Shown here piece after piece: positions 44,149 through 51,701 of a DNA stretch of 51,701 nucleotides. The translations under genes were made by a program, and so were the position numbers. The notes under the pieces were generated by a model. The model was not told where the DNA came from, did no database searches, and saw only the letters and a program-made list of their open reading frames with translations. The stretch's first letter is position 1, and every line of letters starts with the position of its first letter. This DNA comes from JBCBCP01 sp038530575 (GTDB lineage Bacteria; Pseudomonadota; Alphaproteobacteria; Rhodobacterales; Rhodobacteraceae). The stretch is taken from contig JBCBCP010000020.1 in the NCBI GenBank assembly GCA_038530575.1, positions 1 to 51,701 of the forward strand. Reading direction: 5' to 3'.

Positions 44149-46503
44149 ATGCGTATTCATCTGCACATTGGTCTGGAACATGTCGGCGCAAACCGCCTGC
44201 AATCTGTGCTCGCGGACAAGCGCGACCAACTTGCCAGCAAAGGGTTTCTTGTTCCGCGCAGTCTGGGCCCGAAAAACCACACACGCCTTTACATGGCCGT
44301 GACCGACCCGGACCATGTCGACCCGCTGCGCTACAATCGCGGGTTCATCACGGCCGAAAAACAGGCTGTCCTGCGCGATGCCGTGGCCGCCGACCTTGCC
44401 CGCGAGGTGGACGCCACCAAGCCCACCGACCTGATCCTTTCAGCATCCCAGCTTGGGGCGTCGCTGTATACCACGTCCGAGCTGGAGCGGTTGAAGGCGC
44501 TGCTCTCCCACCTGTCTGACGATATTTCTCTGGTGGCCCATGTGGACGAGCCGGCGCACCTCTTGACGCGTCACTATGCGCAGCAAGTCTTTGAGGGGCG
44601 CGGCACGACGCTTGACCGCGAGCTGGAGCTTGCCGGGTCCAAGACATGGTGGGCCGATTGCCTGGCCGAAGCGCCCAAGATTGACCCTCAAGCGGGCCAG
44701 TTCCTCGAAAACCAGGCCCCGCCCTTCTGGCTCGACTTTGCGGCGCTGGTCGCCTTCTGGGAGGGCACATTTGGCAAAGGCGCCCTGTCGCTGCGCAGCT
44801 ACGACGCGCAGACCTTCGCGGCAGAGACTGTCACGGACGAAATCCGCGCGATGTTCGGCATTTCCGACAATATCGGCAAGGCGCAACCTGCCCCCCTGCC
44901 AGAGGCGCCATCGGCGGCATGGCTGGCCCGCGGGCGCCAGCTGAACGCGCTGATCCTGCAGGTTTTGGCCTCCAAGCAGCGCATTCTGCCGCGCCAGCTG
45001 TGGCGCAGCTTTATCGGCGAGATTGAAGTGCCGGGCGCGCCGATTGACGTGGCCAGCCTGTCGCCGATCTGGAAAACTTTTGATGCAGCGAACAAGGCGC
45101 TGGTGAAATCGCATAAAGGCCTGAGCGCGGACACCTTTAAACGCCCCCGCGCCAAAGGCACCTGGGCCGAGGCAGACCCGGAGTTTGGCTTCCGCGCGTC
45201 GCAATACCTCTTGGGCTTCATGTGGCGGATCGACAAGGCCACCAAGCAGGAGGCCAAGACCAAAGGCGCCGATCTTGCGGACGCGCCCAAAATGCAGGCC
45301 AGCACGCCCAAGGACAACCTGACCCCATCGGCGCAGAAACTGATGCCGCCACTGGCCGTCCAGAACTTTGAAAAGCTCAAGAACAGCAGCTTTGCCCCCC
45401 ACAACCGCCTCGGCGCGGTGGACGAGGAACAGCTCGCCGCGGCCTATACCGAAATGGCACCGCGCACCCTGCCCGAAGGCTCCAGCGGCAATGTCATCGT
45501 CGGCTGCATGAAGAACGAGGCGCCCTATATCGTCGAATGGGTCGCCTATCACCGCGCGATGGGCGTGGACAACTTCCTGATCTATACCAACGACTGCTCT
45601 GACGGGACGTCCGAAATTCTGGACCGGCTGCAGGCGATGGGCGTCCTGCAGCACCGCAACAACGACGGCTGGAAAGGCAATTCGCCCCAGCAATACGCGC
45701 TGAACCAGAGCCTCAAGGAGCCCGTGATCCAAAACGCCGACTGGATCATCCACATCGACGTGGACGAGTTCATTAATGTGCGGACCGGCAACGGGACGCT
45801 TCAGGACTTTTTTGCCGCCGTGCCGGGGGCCACAAATGTCGCGATGACCTGGCGGCTCTTTGGCCACAATGGCATCACGGAACTCGCCGATGATTTCGTG
45901 ATCGACCAGTTCGACGCCTGTGCACCCGCCTATTGCCCGAAACCGCACACGGTCTGGGGCTTCAAGACGATGTTCGCCAATATCGGCGCCTACGAGAAGA
46001 TCAGCTGCCACCGCCCGAACAAGCTCGTGGACGACAAGAAGGCGCAGGTGAAGTGGGTCAACGGGTCGGGCCGGGACATGACCAAGGAAGCGCGCGACAA
46101 CGGCTGGCGAAGTTCGAAAAAGTCAATTGGATATGACCTGATCCAGCTAAATCACTACGCTTTGCGTTCAGCGGAATCGTTTTTGATCAAGCGGCAACGG
46201 GGCCGCGCGCTTCATGTCGACCGCTCTATCGGCATCAATTACTGGATCCGCATGGACTGGTCCGATTTCCGCGACATCACGATCAAGCGGAACCTACCGC
46301 GCATGCGCACTGAATATGACCGCCTGATGCAGGACGCGGAACTTGCCGCCCTGCACCACGCCGGCTTTGAATGGCACAAGGCCAAGGCGGCGGAGCTGCA
46401 CGCGATGCCTGAGTTTCATGACCTCTACGAACAGGCCCTGACGATCAAACTGACGGAGACCGAGCGGGTGGCCTATGCCCTCGCCCTCGACATGGAGAGC
46501 TGA
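44149..46503 (+). CDS. Fusion: degenerate sulfotransferase-like domain + glycosyltransferase
   Basis: The 784-residue protein has two parts. Residues 1-~250 follow the layout of Rhodobacterales sulfotransferase-like proteins (LHIGLEHVGANRLQSVLADK; then ISLVAHVDEPAHLLTRHYAQQVFEG), but the P-loop Lys and Thr/Ser are lost. Residues ~440-720 are a Glyco_tranf_2_4 domain: CMKNEAPYIVEW (453-464), YTNDCSDGTSEIL, DVDEF (537-541) and LNHYALRSAESFLIKRQRG. The two are joined by a helical linker. It starts immediately after the sulfotransferase-like gene's stop, with AAGGGG as binding site. The N-terminal half may have become a binding or scaffold domain. Confidence 0.8.
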   Translation: MRIHLHIGLEHVGANRLQSVLADKRDQLASKGFLVPRSLGPKNHTRLYMAVTDPDHVDPLRYNRGFITAEKQAVLRDAVAADLAREVDATKPTDLILSASQLGASLYTTSELERLKALLSHLSDDISLVAHVDEPAHLLTRHYAQQVFEGRGTTLDRELELAGSKTWWADCLAEAPKIDPQAGQFLENQAPPFWLDFAALVAFWEGTFGKGALSLRSYDAQTFAAETVTDEIRAMFGISDNIGKAQPAPLPEAPSAAWLARGRQLNALILQVLASKQRILPRQLWRSFIGEIEVPGAPIDVASLSPIWKTFDAANKALVKSHKGLSADTFKRPRAKGTWAEADPEFGFRASQYLLGFMWRIDKATKQEAKTKGADLADAPKMQASTPKDNLTPSAQKLMPPLAVQNFEKLKNSSFAPHNRLGAVDEEQLAAAYTEMAPRTLPEGSSGNVIVGCMKNEAPYIVEWVAYHRAMGVDNFLIYTNDCSDGTSEILDRLQAMGVLQHRNNDGWKGNSPQQYALNQSLKEPVIQNADWIIHIDVDEFINVRTGNGTLQDFFAAVPGATNVAMTWRLFGHNGITELADDFVIDQFDACAPAYCPKPHTVWGFKTMFANIGAYEKISCHRPNKLVDDKKAQVKWVNGSGRDMTKEARDNGWRSSKKSIGYDLIQLNHYALRSAESFLIKRQRGRALHVDRSIGINYWIRMDWSDFRDITIKRNLPRMRTEYDRLMQDAELAALHHAGFEWHKAKAAELHAMPEFHDLYEQALTIKLTETERVAYALALDMES

Positions 46504-46504
46504 C

Positions 46505-47197
46505 ATGGACGGAAGCGCGCAAATAAGCACTGACACAATCAAGGCGAGAGGGGTCGCGCTGCCCCTTTCCGCCGCCATCCCAGGGCGTATCCGTGGCGCG
46601 CTCAAACGCGGTGAATACGACGCCCCCCTCGCCCGCGCCGCGCTGGATACAGGACAAGCGGGCGATATCGTTGTCGACCTCGGCGCCGGCCTCGGATTTA
46701 CCTCCGCGCTGATGACCCGGCGCGGCAAGGCGGCAGAGGTGCACGCCTTCGAGCCGCAGACAGAGCTGGCCGACATTATCCGAGAGGTGCACCGCCTGAA
46801 CAACGTCACGGGCTCTGTCACCGAAGCAACGCTTGGAAAACGCAAGGGCAAGGCGGACCTTCATGTCGGCTCGCATCTGCTCCGTGCCAGCTTGGCTTTT
46901 GACCCGGGCCAGGAAACATGCCCCCAAAGCATCGACGTGCTGAACGCGAAAACAACGCTCAAATCACTGAAGGCGAGCCTGCTGATCTGCGACATCGGCG
47001 GCGCAGAGGCGGCTGTCCTGCCGGACCTCGATCTGAGCGCTTTACGTGCGGTGATCGTGCGGCTGCATCCCAAATTGATCGGCGCTGACGGTGTACGCGA
47101 GGTGTTTTCCTGTGCGCAGGAAGCCGGCCTCGCTTACAACCCGGGCGCCTCGAACGGCAAGATCGTGTCCTTTGTCCGGGACTGGCCAACGGCGTGA
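46505..47197 (+). CDS. FkbM-type SAM-dependent methyltransferase
   Basis: The 230-residue protein has the SAM-binding motif IVVDLGAGLGFTSALM (Asp58-Gly64), an acidic second motif VHAFEPQ (79-85) and the late LICDIGGAEAAVLPDLDL pattern of FkbM methyltransferases. Members O-methylate sugars or polyketides. ATG 46505 is just after the previous stop; the longer upstream frame overlaps the glycosyltransferase. The next gene starts at GTG 47194, overlapping the stop by four bases. Confidence 0.82.
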   Translation: MDGSAQISTDTIKARGVALPLSAAIPGRIRGALKRGEYDAPLARAALDTGQAGDIVVDLGAGLGFTSALMTRRGKAAEVHAFEPQTELADIIREVHRLNNVTGSVTEATLGKRKGKADLHVGSHLLRASLAFDPGQETCPQSIDVLNAKTTLKSLKASLLICDIGGAEAAVLPDLDLSALRAVIVRLHPKLIGADGVREVFSCAQEAGLAYNPGASNGKIVSFVRDWPTA

Positions 47198-48243
47198 ACA
47201 TCCTTGCCATCCTGTGCGTGCGCAACGAAGGCGCGTTTCTGCTGGACTGGCTGGCCCATCACCAAGCGTGCGGCATTACAGATTTTCTCGTTTTTTCAAA
47301 TGATTGCGACGACGGGACGGATGAACTTCTAGACGTGTTAGCGGGTCAAGGCGCCCTGACCCACGTGCGCAACGATGGCCCTTATGATCAGGGTGGCATC
47401 CAGTTCACGGCCCTCAAGGCGGCGGCCAAAATGGATATCGTCAAATCCGCGGACTGGATCCTGCCCCTTGATATTGACGAGTTTGTTAACGTCCATATCG
47501 GCGCGGGAACACTCCCCGATCTTATCGCTGCCTTACCTAACGCCACGGCGGTTACGCTCACCTGGCGGCTTTTTGGAAACGCTGGCAAGGTTCGGTTCGA
47601 AGACGTGCCGCCCACGCAGGCGTTCACGCGCGCAGCGCCCGCTATCATGCACTGGCCCTGGCGCGCGTCGATGTTCAAAACGCTTTATCGCAACGATGGC
47701 ACCTACCGAAAACCCGGGGTGCACCGCCCCAAAAGCCCCGATCCGGACAAGGTGGACAGCGCCCGCTGGTTCGATGGCGAGGGCCGCGCGCTGGACGCGC
47801 AATTCCGCACCCGCCGCATTTTCTCGTCCTTCGGACAGTCGAACTACGCGCTGGCGCAGCTTAACCACTACCCCCTGCGCAGCTTTGAAGATTACGTCCT
47901 GAAGGCCGACCGCGGCCGCGCGGTGCACGCGGATGACCTGCTTGGCCTCGATTACTGGATCGAGCGGAACTGGAACACCGCGACAGACACCAGCATTCAC
48001 CGCATGGCCCCCCACTCGGCCCCCTTGCGCGAGGCCTTGGCGACCAAAAAGGCGCTTGATCTGCACAACGCCGCGGTCGCCTGGCGCAAGGCCCGCTTTG
48101 AGGCCTTGATGCAGCTTGAGCCCTACCGCGCGCTCTTCGGCCGCCTGCTGATGACCCCGCCCAGCGTGCCCGTCAGCCCGCAAGCCGCACGTTACATGAT
48201 CCGCCACGCCAATCTCGGCCGGGCGAAAATCGGCGAAGAATAA
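47194..48243 (+). CDS. Glycosyltransferase family 2-type protein, copy 3
   Basis: The 349-residue protein shares the layout of the two other glycosyltransferases in the run: CVRNEGAFLLDW (8-19), LVFSNDCDDGTDELLD, DIDEFVN (93-99), and LNHYPLRSFEDYVLKADRG. It starts with GTG 47194. The three domains diverge enough to use different acceptors or donors. It ends the operon; 87 bases separate it from the next gene. Confidence 0.85.
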   Translation: MNILAILCVRNEGAFLLDWLAHHQACGITDFLVFSNDCDDGTDELLDVLAGQGALTHVRNDGPYDQGGIQFTALKAAAKMDIVKSADWILPLDIDEFVNVHIGAGTLPDLIAALPNATAVTLTWRLFGNAGKVRFEDVPPTQAFTRAAPAIMHWPWRASMFKTLYRNDGTYRKPGVHRPKSPDPDKVDSARWFDGEGRALDAQFRTRRIFSSFGQSNYALAQLNHYPLRSFEDYVLKADRGRAVHADDLLGLDYWIERNWNTATDTSIHRMAPHSAPLREALATKKALDLHNAAVAWRKARFEALMQLEPYRALFGRLLMTPPSVPVSPQAARYMIRHANLGRAKIGEE

Positions 48244-48329
48244 GCCCGAAATCTTCGCAATTTTGCCCCAAACCTTAGGTATCTCCTCGCTAAAGCCCCG
48301 CTTCGAGGGCCAGATTTGAGGAGCCTGCC

Positions 48330-49256
48330 ATGCAGGACGACAGCAACGCGTTCAAACCGCAGCTTGCGGAATTGCCCACCGGGCAGTGGCTTGCCAAGCT
48401 TGCCGCCATCTCCGAAGAGCATGGCGATTTCACGCCGCTCGGCACCAACCACTTTGCTTCCCATATCGATGGCAATGAGACGCTGCTGGTCACCTTTGAA
48501 ACGATACAGGGCATTCGCGCCCTGTCCGAAGATGCCACGCCCACCGGGTGGGAGCTTCACCGCGGCCTCAGCTGGTCCTCGCTCTGTATCGCGTCAGACG
48601 GCGACACCTGGTTCCGCGACCCGGCGGTTTACGGCTTTTTCGACAGCCTGATCGATGACGGAGCCTTTGACGCCTACGAGAACGTCATCTTCTACGGGGC
48701 TGGCCCCTGCGCCTATGCCGCCGCCGCGTTCTCTGTGGCGAGCCCCGGCGCGCGCGTTGTGGCCATTCAGCCGCAAGCCACGCTGGACCCGCGCGTCACC
48801 GAATGGGACGACCGGTTTACGGATATGCGCCGCACCGACTTCACCGACCGCTATGGCTATGCCCCCGACATGCTGGATGCAGCCGCCGAAGCCTTCGTGC
48901 TCTACGATCCCGAAGAAACGCTCGACGCGATGCATGCAGCGCTCTTCACAAAGGATAACGTGACCAAGCTGCGCCTGCGCTATCTTGGGGACGCGGTCCA
49001 AACGCACCTGATCGAAATGGGCGTGCTTTATCGTCTTTTGGCACGCGCATCGACCGGCAAACTGGACACACGCAGCTTTGCTCAGCTTTGGCGCCTGCGC
49101 CGCGAATATCCGCCGTATCTCCGCGGCCTGATGTCGGCACTCGATGCTGATCAGCGCGACACACTCACCATGGCGCTGTGCGAAAACGTGACCGCGCGAA
49201 TGAACGCGCCGCGCTTTGCCCGCCGGCTCAAGGACCTCCAGGCACCTTCGGACTAG
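48330..49256 (+). CDS. Protein of unknown function, hydrolase-like fold
   Basis: The 308-residue protein carries IFYGAGPCAYAAAAFSVASPGARVVAIQPQATLDPRVTEWD (about 120-160), the layout of an alpha/beta-hydrolase nucleophile elbow. The usual Ser is replaced (GAGPC, residues 123-127). In related Rhodobacteraceae proteins this family is sometimes labelled phosphoadenosine phosphosulfate reductase; I see no PAPS-reductase motif. Rest of the protein is unassigned. GAGGAG before the ATG supports the start. It follows the glycosyltransferase/sulfotransferase run by 87 bases and may belong to it, which is unproven. Confidence 0.65.
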   Translation: MQDDSNAFKPQLAELPTGQWLAKLAAISEEHGDFTPLGTNHFASHIDGNETLLVTFETIQGIRALSEDATPTGWELHRGLSWSSLCIASDGDTWFRDPAVYGFFDSLIDDGAFDAYENVIFYGAGPCAYAAAAFSVASPGARVVAIQPQATLDPRVTEWDDRFTDMRRTDFTDRYGYAPDMLDAAAEAFVLYDPEETLDAMHAALFTKDNVTKLRLRYLGDAVQTHLIEMGVLYRLLARASTGKLDTRSFAQLWRLRREYPPYLRGLMSALDADQRDTLTMALCENVTARMNAPRFARRLKDLQAPSD

Positions 49257-49289
49257 CCCGCCCTGCGCCCGCGTGCTAGGCGCAGCGTC

Positions 49290-50324
49290 ATGACTGATAC
49301 GCTGACGATCCGCCGCCCCGACGATTGGCACCTGCACCTGCGCGATGGCGCGATGCTTGAAGCGGTGCTGCCGCACACCGCGCGCCATTTTGCACGCGCC
49401 ATCATCATGCCCAACCTTGTGCCGCCTGTCGTGACAGGGCGCGACGCCGCCGCCTACAAGGCCCGCATCATGGCCGCCCTGCCCGAAGGAATGCGCTTTC
49501 AGCCGTTGATGACCCTCTACCTGACCGAAGACACCGACCCGGACGATGTCGCCGCCGCGCATGCCTCAGGCCTGATAAACGCGGTCAAGCTCTACCCCGC
49601 GGGCGCCACGACCAATTCCGCATCTGGCGTGCGCGATTTCGACAAGGTGCGCGGCGTGCTGGAAAAGATGGCAGAGATCGGCCTGCCCCTCTGCGTGCAC
49701 GGCGAGGTCACCGACGCAGACATCGACATTTTCGACCGCGAGGCGGTGTTCATCGACCGGATCCTCGACCCGATCCGCCGCGCGACGCCGGGCCTGCGGG
49801 TCGTGATGGAACACATCACCACGCGCGACGCCGTGGACTATGCCGCGGCGCAGGATGACAGCCTTGGCGCGACCATCACCACGCACCACCTCGTCATCAA
49901 CCGCAACCATATCCTCGCAGGCGGCATCCGCCCGCATTACTACTGCCTGCCGGTCGCCAAGCGTGAAGAACACCGCCTTGCCCTGCGCGCCGCCGCCACC
50001 AGCGGATCGCGGCGCTTCTTTCTGGGCACCGACAGCGCGCCGCACACGGACCCCGCCAAATTGCAGCCCTGCGGCTGCGCTGGCTGCTTCACCGCGCCCA
50101 ACACCATGTCGATCCTGGCCCAGGTGTTCGAGGAAGACGGCGCGCTGGACAAGCTCGAGGCGTTCACGTCCCTTAACGGGCCGGCCTTCTACGGCCTCAG
50201 CCCCAATGAGGACACCATCACCCTGACCAGAACCCCGCCGAGCTACCCCGGCCAGATCGACACCGATGACGGCCCCGTCACGCTCTTCGATCCCGCGATG
50301 GACCTCCACTGGAGCGCGCCCTGA
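49290..50324 (+). CDS. pyrC: Dihydroorotase (type II)
   Basis: The 344-residue zinc enzyme makes dihydroorotate from carbamoyl aspartate. It has the metal motif DDWHLHLRDG (His14, His16), the conserved AVKLYPAGATTNSASGV, the VCVHGE-like LCVHGEV, MEHITTRDAV, ITTHHLVINRN and FLGTDSAPHT. This is the short E. coli-type PyrC, not the CAD-related type. A 65-base gap to pyrE has a small inverted repeat. Confidence 0.97.
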   Translation: MTDTLTIRRPDDWHLHLRDGAMLEAVLPHTARHFARAIIMPNLVPPVVTGRDAAAYKARIMAALPEGMRFQPLMTLYLTEDTDPDDVAAAHASGLINAVKLYPAGATTNSASGVRDFDKVRGVLEKMAEIGLPLCVHGEVTDADIDIFDREAVFIDRILDPIRRATPGLRVVMEHITTRDAVDYAAAQDDSLGATITTHHLVINRNHILAGGIRPHYYCLPVAKREEHRLALRAAATSGSRRFFLGTDSAPHTDPAKLQPCGCAGCFTAPNTMSILAQVFEEDGALDKLEAFTSLNGPAFYGLSPNEDTITLTRTPPSYPGQIDTDDGPVTLFDPAMDLHWSAP

Positions 50325-50348
50325 TCCCCCTTCACTTGGCAAGATAAA

Positions 50349-50361
50349 CCTCCGCCGGAGG
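50349..50361. repeat. Small inverted repeat between pyrC and pyrE
   Basis: CCTCC and GGAGG flank GCC, in a 65-base gap between the two pyrimidine genes. The GGAGG is too far from the pyrE start (about 29 bases) to be its ribosome site. It may be one more short intergenic palindrome. Confidence 0.35.
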
Positions 50362-50389
50362 CTCCCACCAGCGCAACAAGGCCCGATGC

Positions 50390-51073
50390 ATGATCCCGAC
50401 CTCCTTCCCCGCCAAAGACGAAATCGCCCGCCTCACCGCCCGCGCTCTGCTTGAGGTCGAGGCAGTGCACCTCAACGCCGCCGATCCCTTCATCCTCGCC
50501 TCCGGCCTTCCGTCCCCCACCTATATCGACTGCCGCAAGCTCATCTCCTTCCCGCGCATTCGCAGCACCCTGATGGACTTTCTGGCCGTCACGGTCATGC
50601 GCGAGGCGGGGTTCGAGGCTTTCGACAACGTCGCGGGCGGCGAGACGGCCGGCATTCCCTTCGGCGCCATGATCGCCGAGCGCCTGGCTCTGCCGATGAC
50701 CTATGTGCGCAAGAAGCCCAAGGGCTATGGCCGTAACGCCCGCATCGAGGGCGTGATGCAAGAAGGCGACCGGGTTCTGCTGGTCGAGGACCTGACCACC
50801 GATGGCGGCTCCAAGCTGTCTTTCGTAGATGCGATCCGCGAAACCGGCGCCACATGCGCACACACCGCCGTCATCTTCTCTTATGGCATCTTTCCTGAAA
50901 CCGAAAAAACGCTGGGTGATCACGGCGTCGCGCTGCACAGCCTGTGCACCTGGTGGGACGTGCTGGAGGCGGCCAAACTGTCAGGCGCATTTGACGCCGC
51001 AACTCTGACAGGTGTTGAGGACTTCCTGAACAACCCCCGCGCATGGCAAGACGCGCATAAACCTGCGACCTGA
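50390..51073 (+). CDS. pyrE: Orotate phosphoribosyltransferase
   Basis: The 227-residue enzyme transfers orotate to PRPP, giving OMP. It shows FILASGLPSPTYIDCRKLISFP, the VAGGETAGIPFGAMIAERL segment, YVRKKPKGYGRNARIEG and the PRPP loop VLLVEDLTTDGGSK. It belongs to the longer alphaproteobacterial form. The start ATG 50390 has only a weak ribosome site upstream. It probably shares a transcript with pyrC. Confidence 0.96.
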   Translation: MIPTSFPAKDEIARLTARALLEVEAVHLNAADPFILASGLPSPTYIDCRKLISFPRIRSTLMDFLAVTVMREAGFEAFDNVAGGETAGIPFGAMIAERLALPMTYVRKKPKGYGRNARIEGVMQEGDRVLLVEDLTTDGGSKLSFVDAIRETGATCAHTAVIFSYGIFPETEKTLGDHGVALHSLCTWWDVLEAAKLSGAFDAATLTGVEDFLNNPRAWQDAHKPAT

Positions 51074-51259
51074 CCCAAAATCAGCCAAAATTCTGGGTTT
51101 ACACCCCAAGATGATGTATCGTCTTATACAGAGATACCCACAGGATATCCTTATGGACCGCCCCACCAAGCACGCGTAACCAAGGTACAGCGCCGGGGGG
51201 GAAGGCGGGAATCAAGCGGTCCGACATAGGGTCCGCGCGGGGCATTGAGGGGTGAGCGC

Positions 51260-51701
51260 ATGAATGACGTAAGTGGGATTCCAACCGGCGCACCGGAGGT
51301 GCAGGCGGCAGAGACAATGCCGCATTCCATCGAAGCCGAACAGCAATTGCTGGGTGCTATACTCACCAACAACGATATCTACGACCGAGTTGCGGCCATC
51401 ATTGGCCCGGCGCATTTCTTTGATCCCGTCCACGCCCGCATTTTCGAGATTGCCTCGGCCCGCATTGGCAAGAACCAACTTGCCTCGCCTGTGACACTCA
51501 AGGCCTTCATGGAAGACGACGAGGGCCTCAAGGAACTTGGCGGCGCCGCCTACCTGGCCCGTCTTGCTGGCGCTGCAATCTCCGCCTTCGCCGTGCGGGA
51601 CTACGCCCAGATGATTTATGATCTGGCCGTGCGCCGGGATCTTATCGGGCTTGGCCGGGACATTTCAGCGAAAGCAATGCGCGTTGACGTATCCTCCGAG
51701 C
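51260..51701 (+). CDS. dnaB: Replicative DNA helicase DnaB, N-terminal part
   Basis: The gene runs off the right edge, leaving 147 codons. Its start (MNDVSGIPTGAPEVQAAETMPHSIEAEQQLLGAILTNN) and the following FDPVHARIFEIASARIGKNQLASPVTLKAFMEDDEGLKELGGAAYLARLAGAA match the DnaB N-terminal domain. The RecA-like helicase core is outside the window. GAGGGGTGAG before ATG 51260 is a fair binding site. The 186-base gap before it (51074-51259) holds nothing I can call. Confidence 0.93.
   Translation, partial: MNDVSGIPTGAPEVQAAETMPHSIEAEQQLLGAILTNNDIYDRVAAIIGPAHFFDPVHARIFEIASARIGKNQLASPVTLKAFMEDDEGLKELGGAAYLARLAGAAISAFAVRDYAQMIYDLAVRRDLIGLGRDISAKAMRVDVSSE

Noticed and set aside
44440..46011. Long open frame (523 codons) opposite the sulfotransferase-like/glycosyltransferase fusion
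   Set aside because: Antisense to a recognisable gene, with His/Val/Gly-rich random-looking translation.
48330..49256. Annotation as phosphoadenosine phosphosulfate reductase
   Set aside because: No PAPS-reductase motif (for example the C-terminal ECGLH) is present; the only recognisable segment looks like a hydrolase elbow.

Overview
The window looks like chromosomal DNA of a marine Rhodobacteraceae (Roseobacter-group) alphaproteobacterium. The evidence is the GC-rich sequence, an alphaproteobacterial SOS box (GAAC-N7-GAAC) in front of lexA, the run trpG-trpD-trpC-moaC-moeA-lexA-comEC-gltX-gltA, a Rhodobacterales gene-transfer-agent (GTA) type holin/endolysin pair, and membrane-anchored RTX proteins. 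Nearly all of it is densely packed housekeeping DNA. No insertion sequence, prophage structural genes, CRISPR array or rRNA was seen. The last gene, dnaB, runs off the right edge.

Layout. 1-379 is a gene-free regulatory stretch with an NrdR-like palindrome, a full CtrA-type site and two DnaA boxes. 380-2738 holds a small lipoprotein, tRNA-Pro, a DUF192 protein, a double cold-shock protein and pdxH. 2859-10499 runs rightward: fabI, a LysE-type exporter, gpt, an aminotransferase, ppiD, trpE and an AspA/AstE-like peptidase. A leftward YibQ-type protein separates trpE from trpGDC-moaC-moeA (12087-16254). SOS-controlled lexA follows, then comEC (leftward), gltX, gltA and two related RTX proteins. 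24244-32130 runs leftward: acyltransferase, murI, argC, ccmE, GTA-type endolysin, holin, ccmF, ccmH and an enoyl-CoA hydratase-like gene. The lysis pair therefore sits inside the cytochrome c maturation cluster. A fused indolepyruvate ferredoxin oxidoreductase with a divergent LysR regulator comes next. After that are a probable small RNA with a strong terminator, a secreted PRC-barrel-like protein, and purL, whose 3' end carries an exact 129-bp tandem duplication. A MoxR/CoxE pair follows.

The most accessory-looking block is 42485-48243: five overlapping or abutting genes encoding three related glycosyltransferase domains, a sulfotransferase, a degenerate sulfotransferase-like domain and an FkbM methyltransferase. 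A protein of unknown function with a hydrolase-like fold but no nucleophile Ser follows. This looks like one transcription unit that builds or decorates a surface glycan. pyrC, pyrE and dnaB close the window.

How the genes work together: tryptophan synthesis (trpE, G, D, C), molybdenum cofactor (moaC, moeA), pyrimidines (pyrC, pyrE), purines (purL, gpt), cytochrome c maturation (ccmE, F, H), and cell-cycle/DNA-damage/DNA-exchange functions (lexA, comEC, GTA lysis, CtrA-like sites). All functions are inferred from recognisable motifs; no database search was run.
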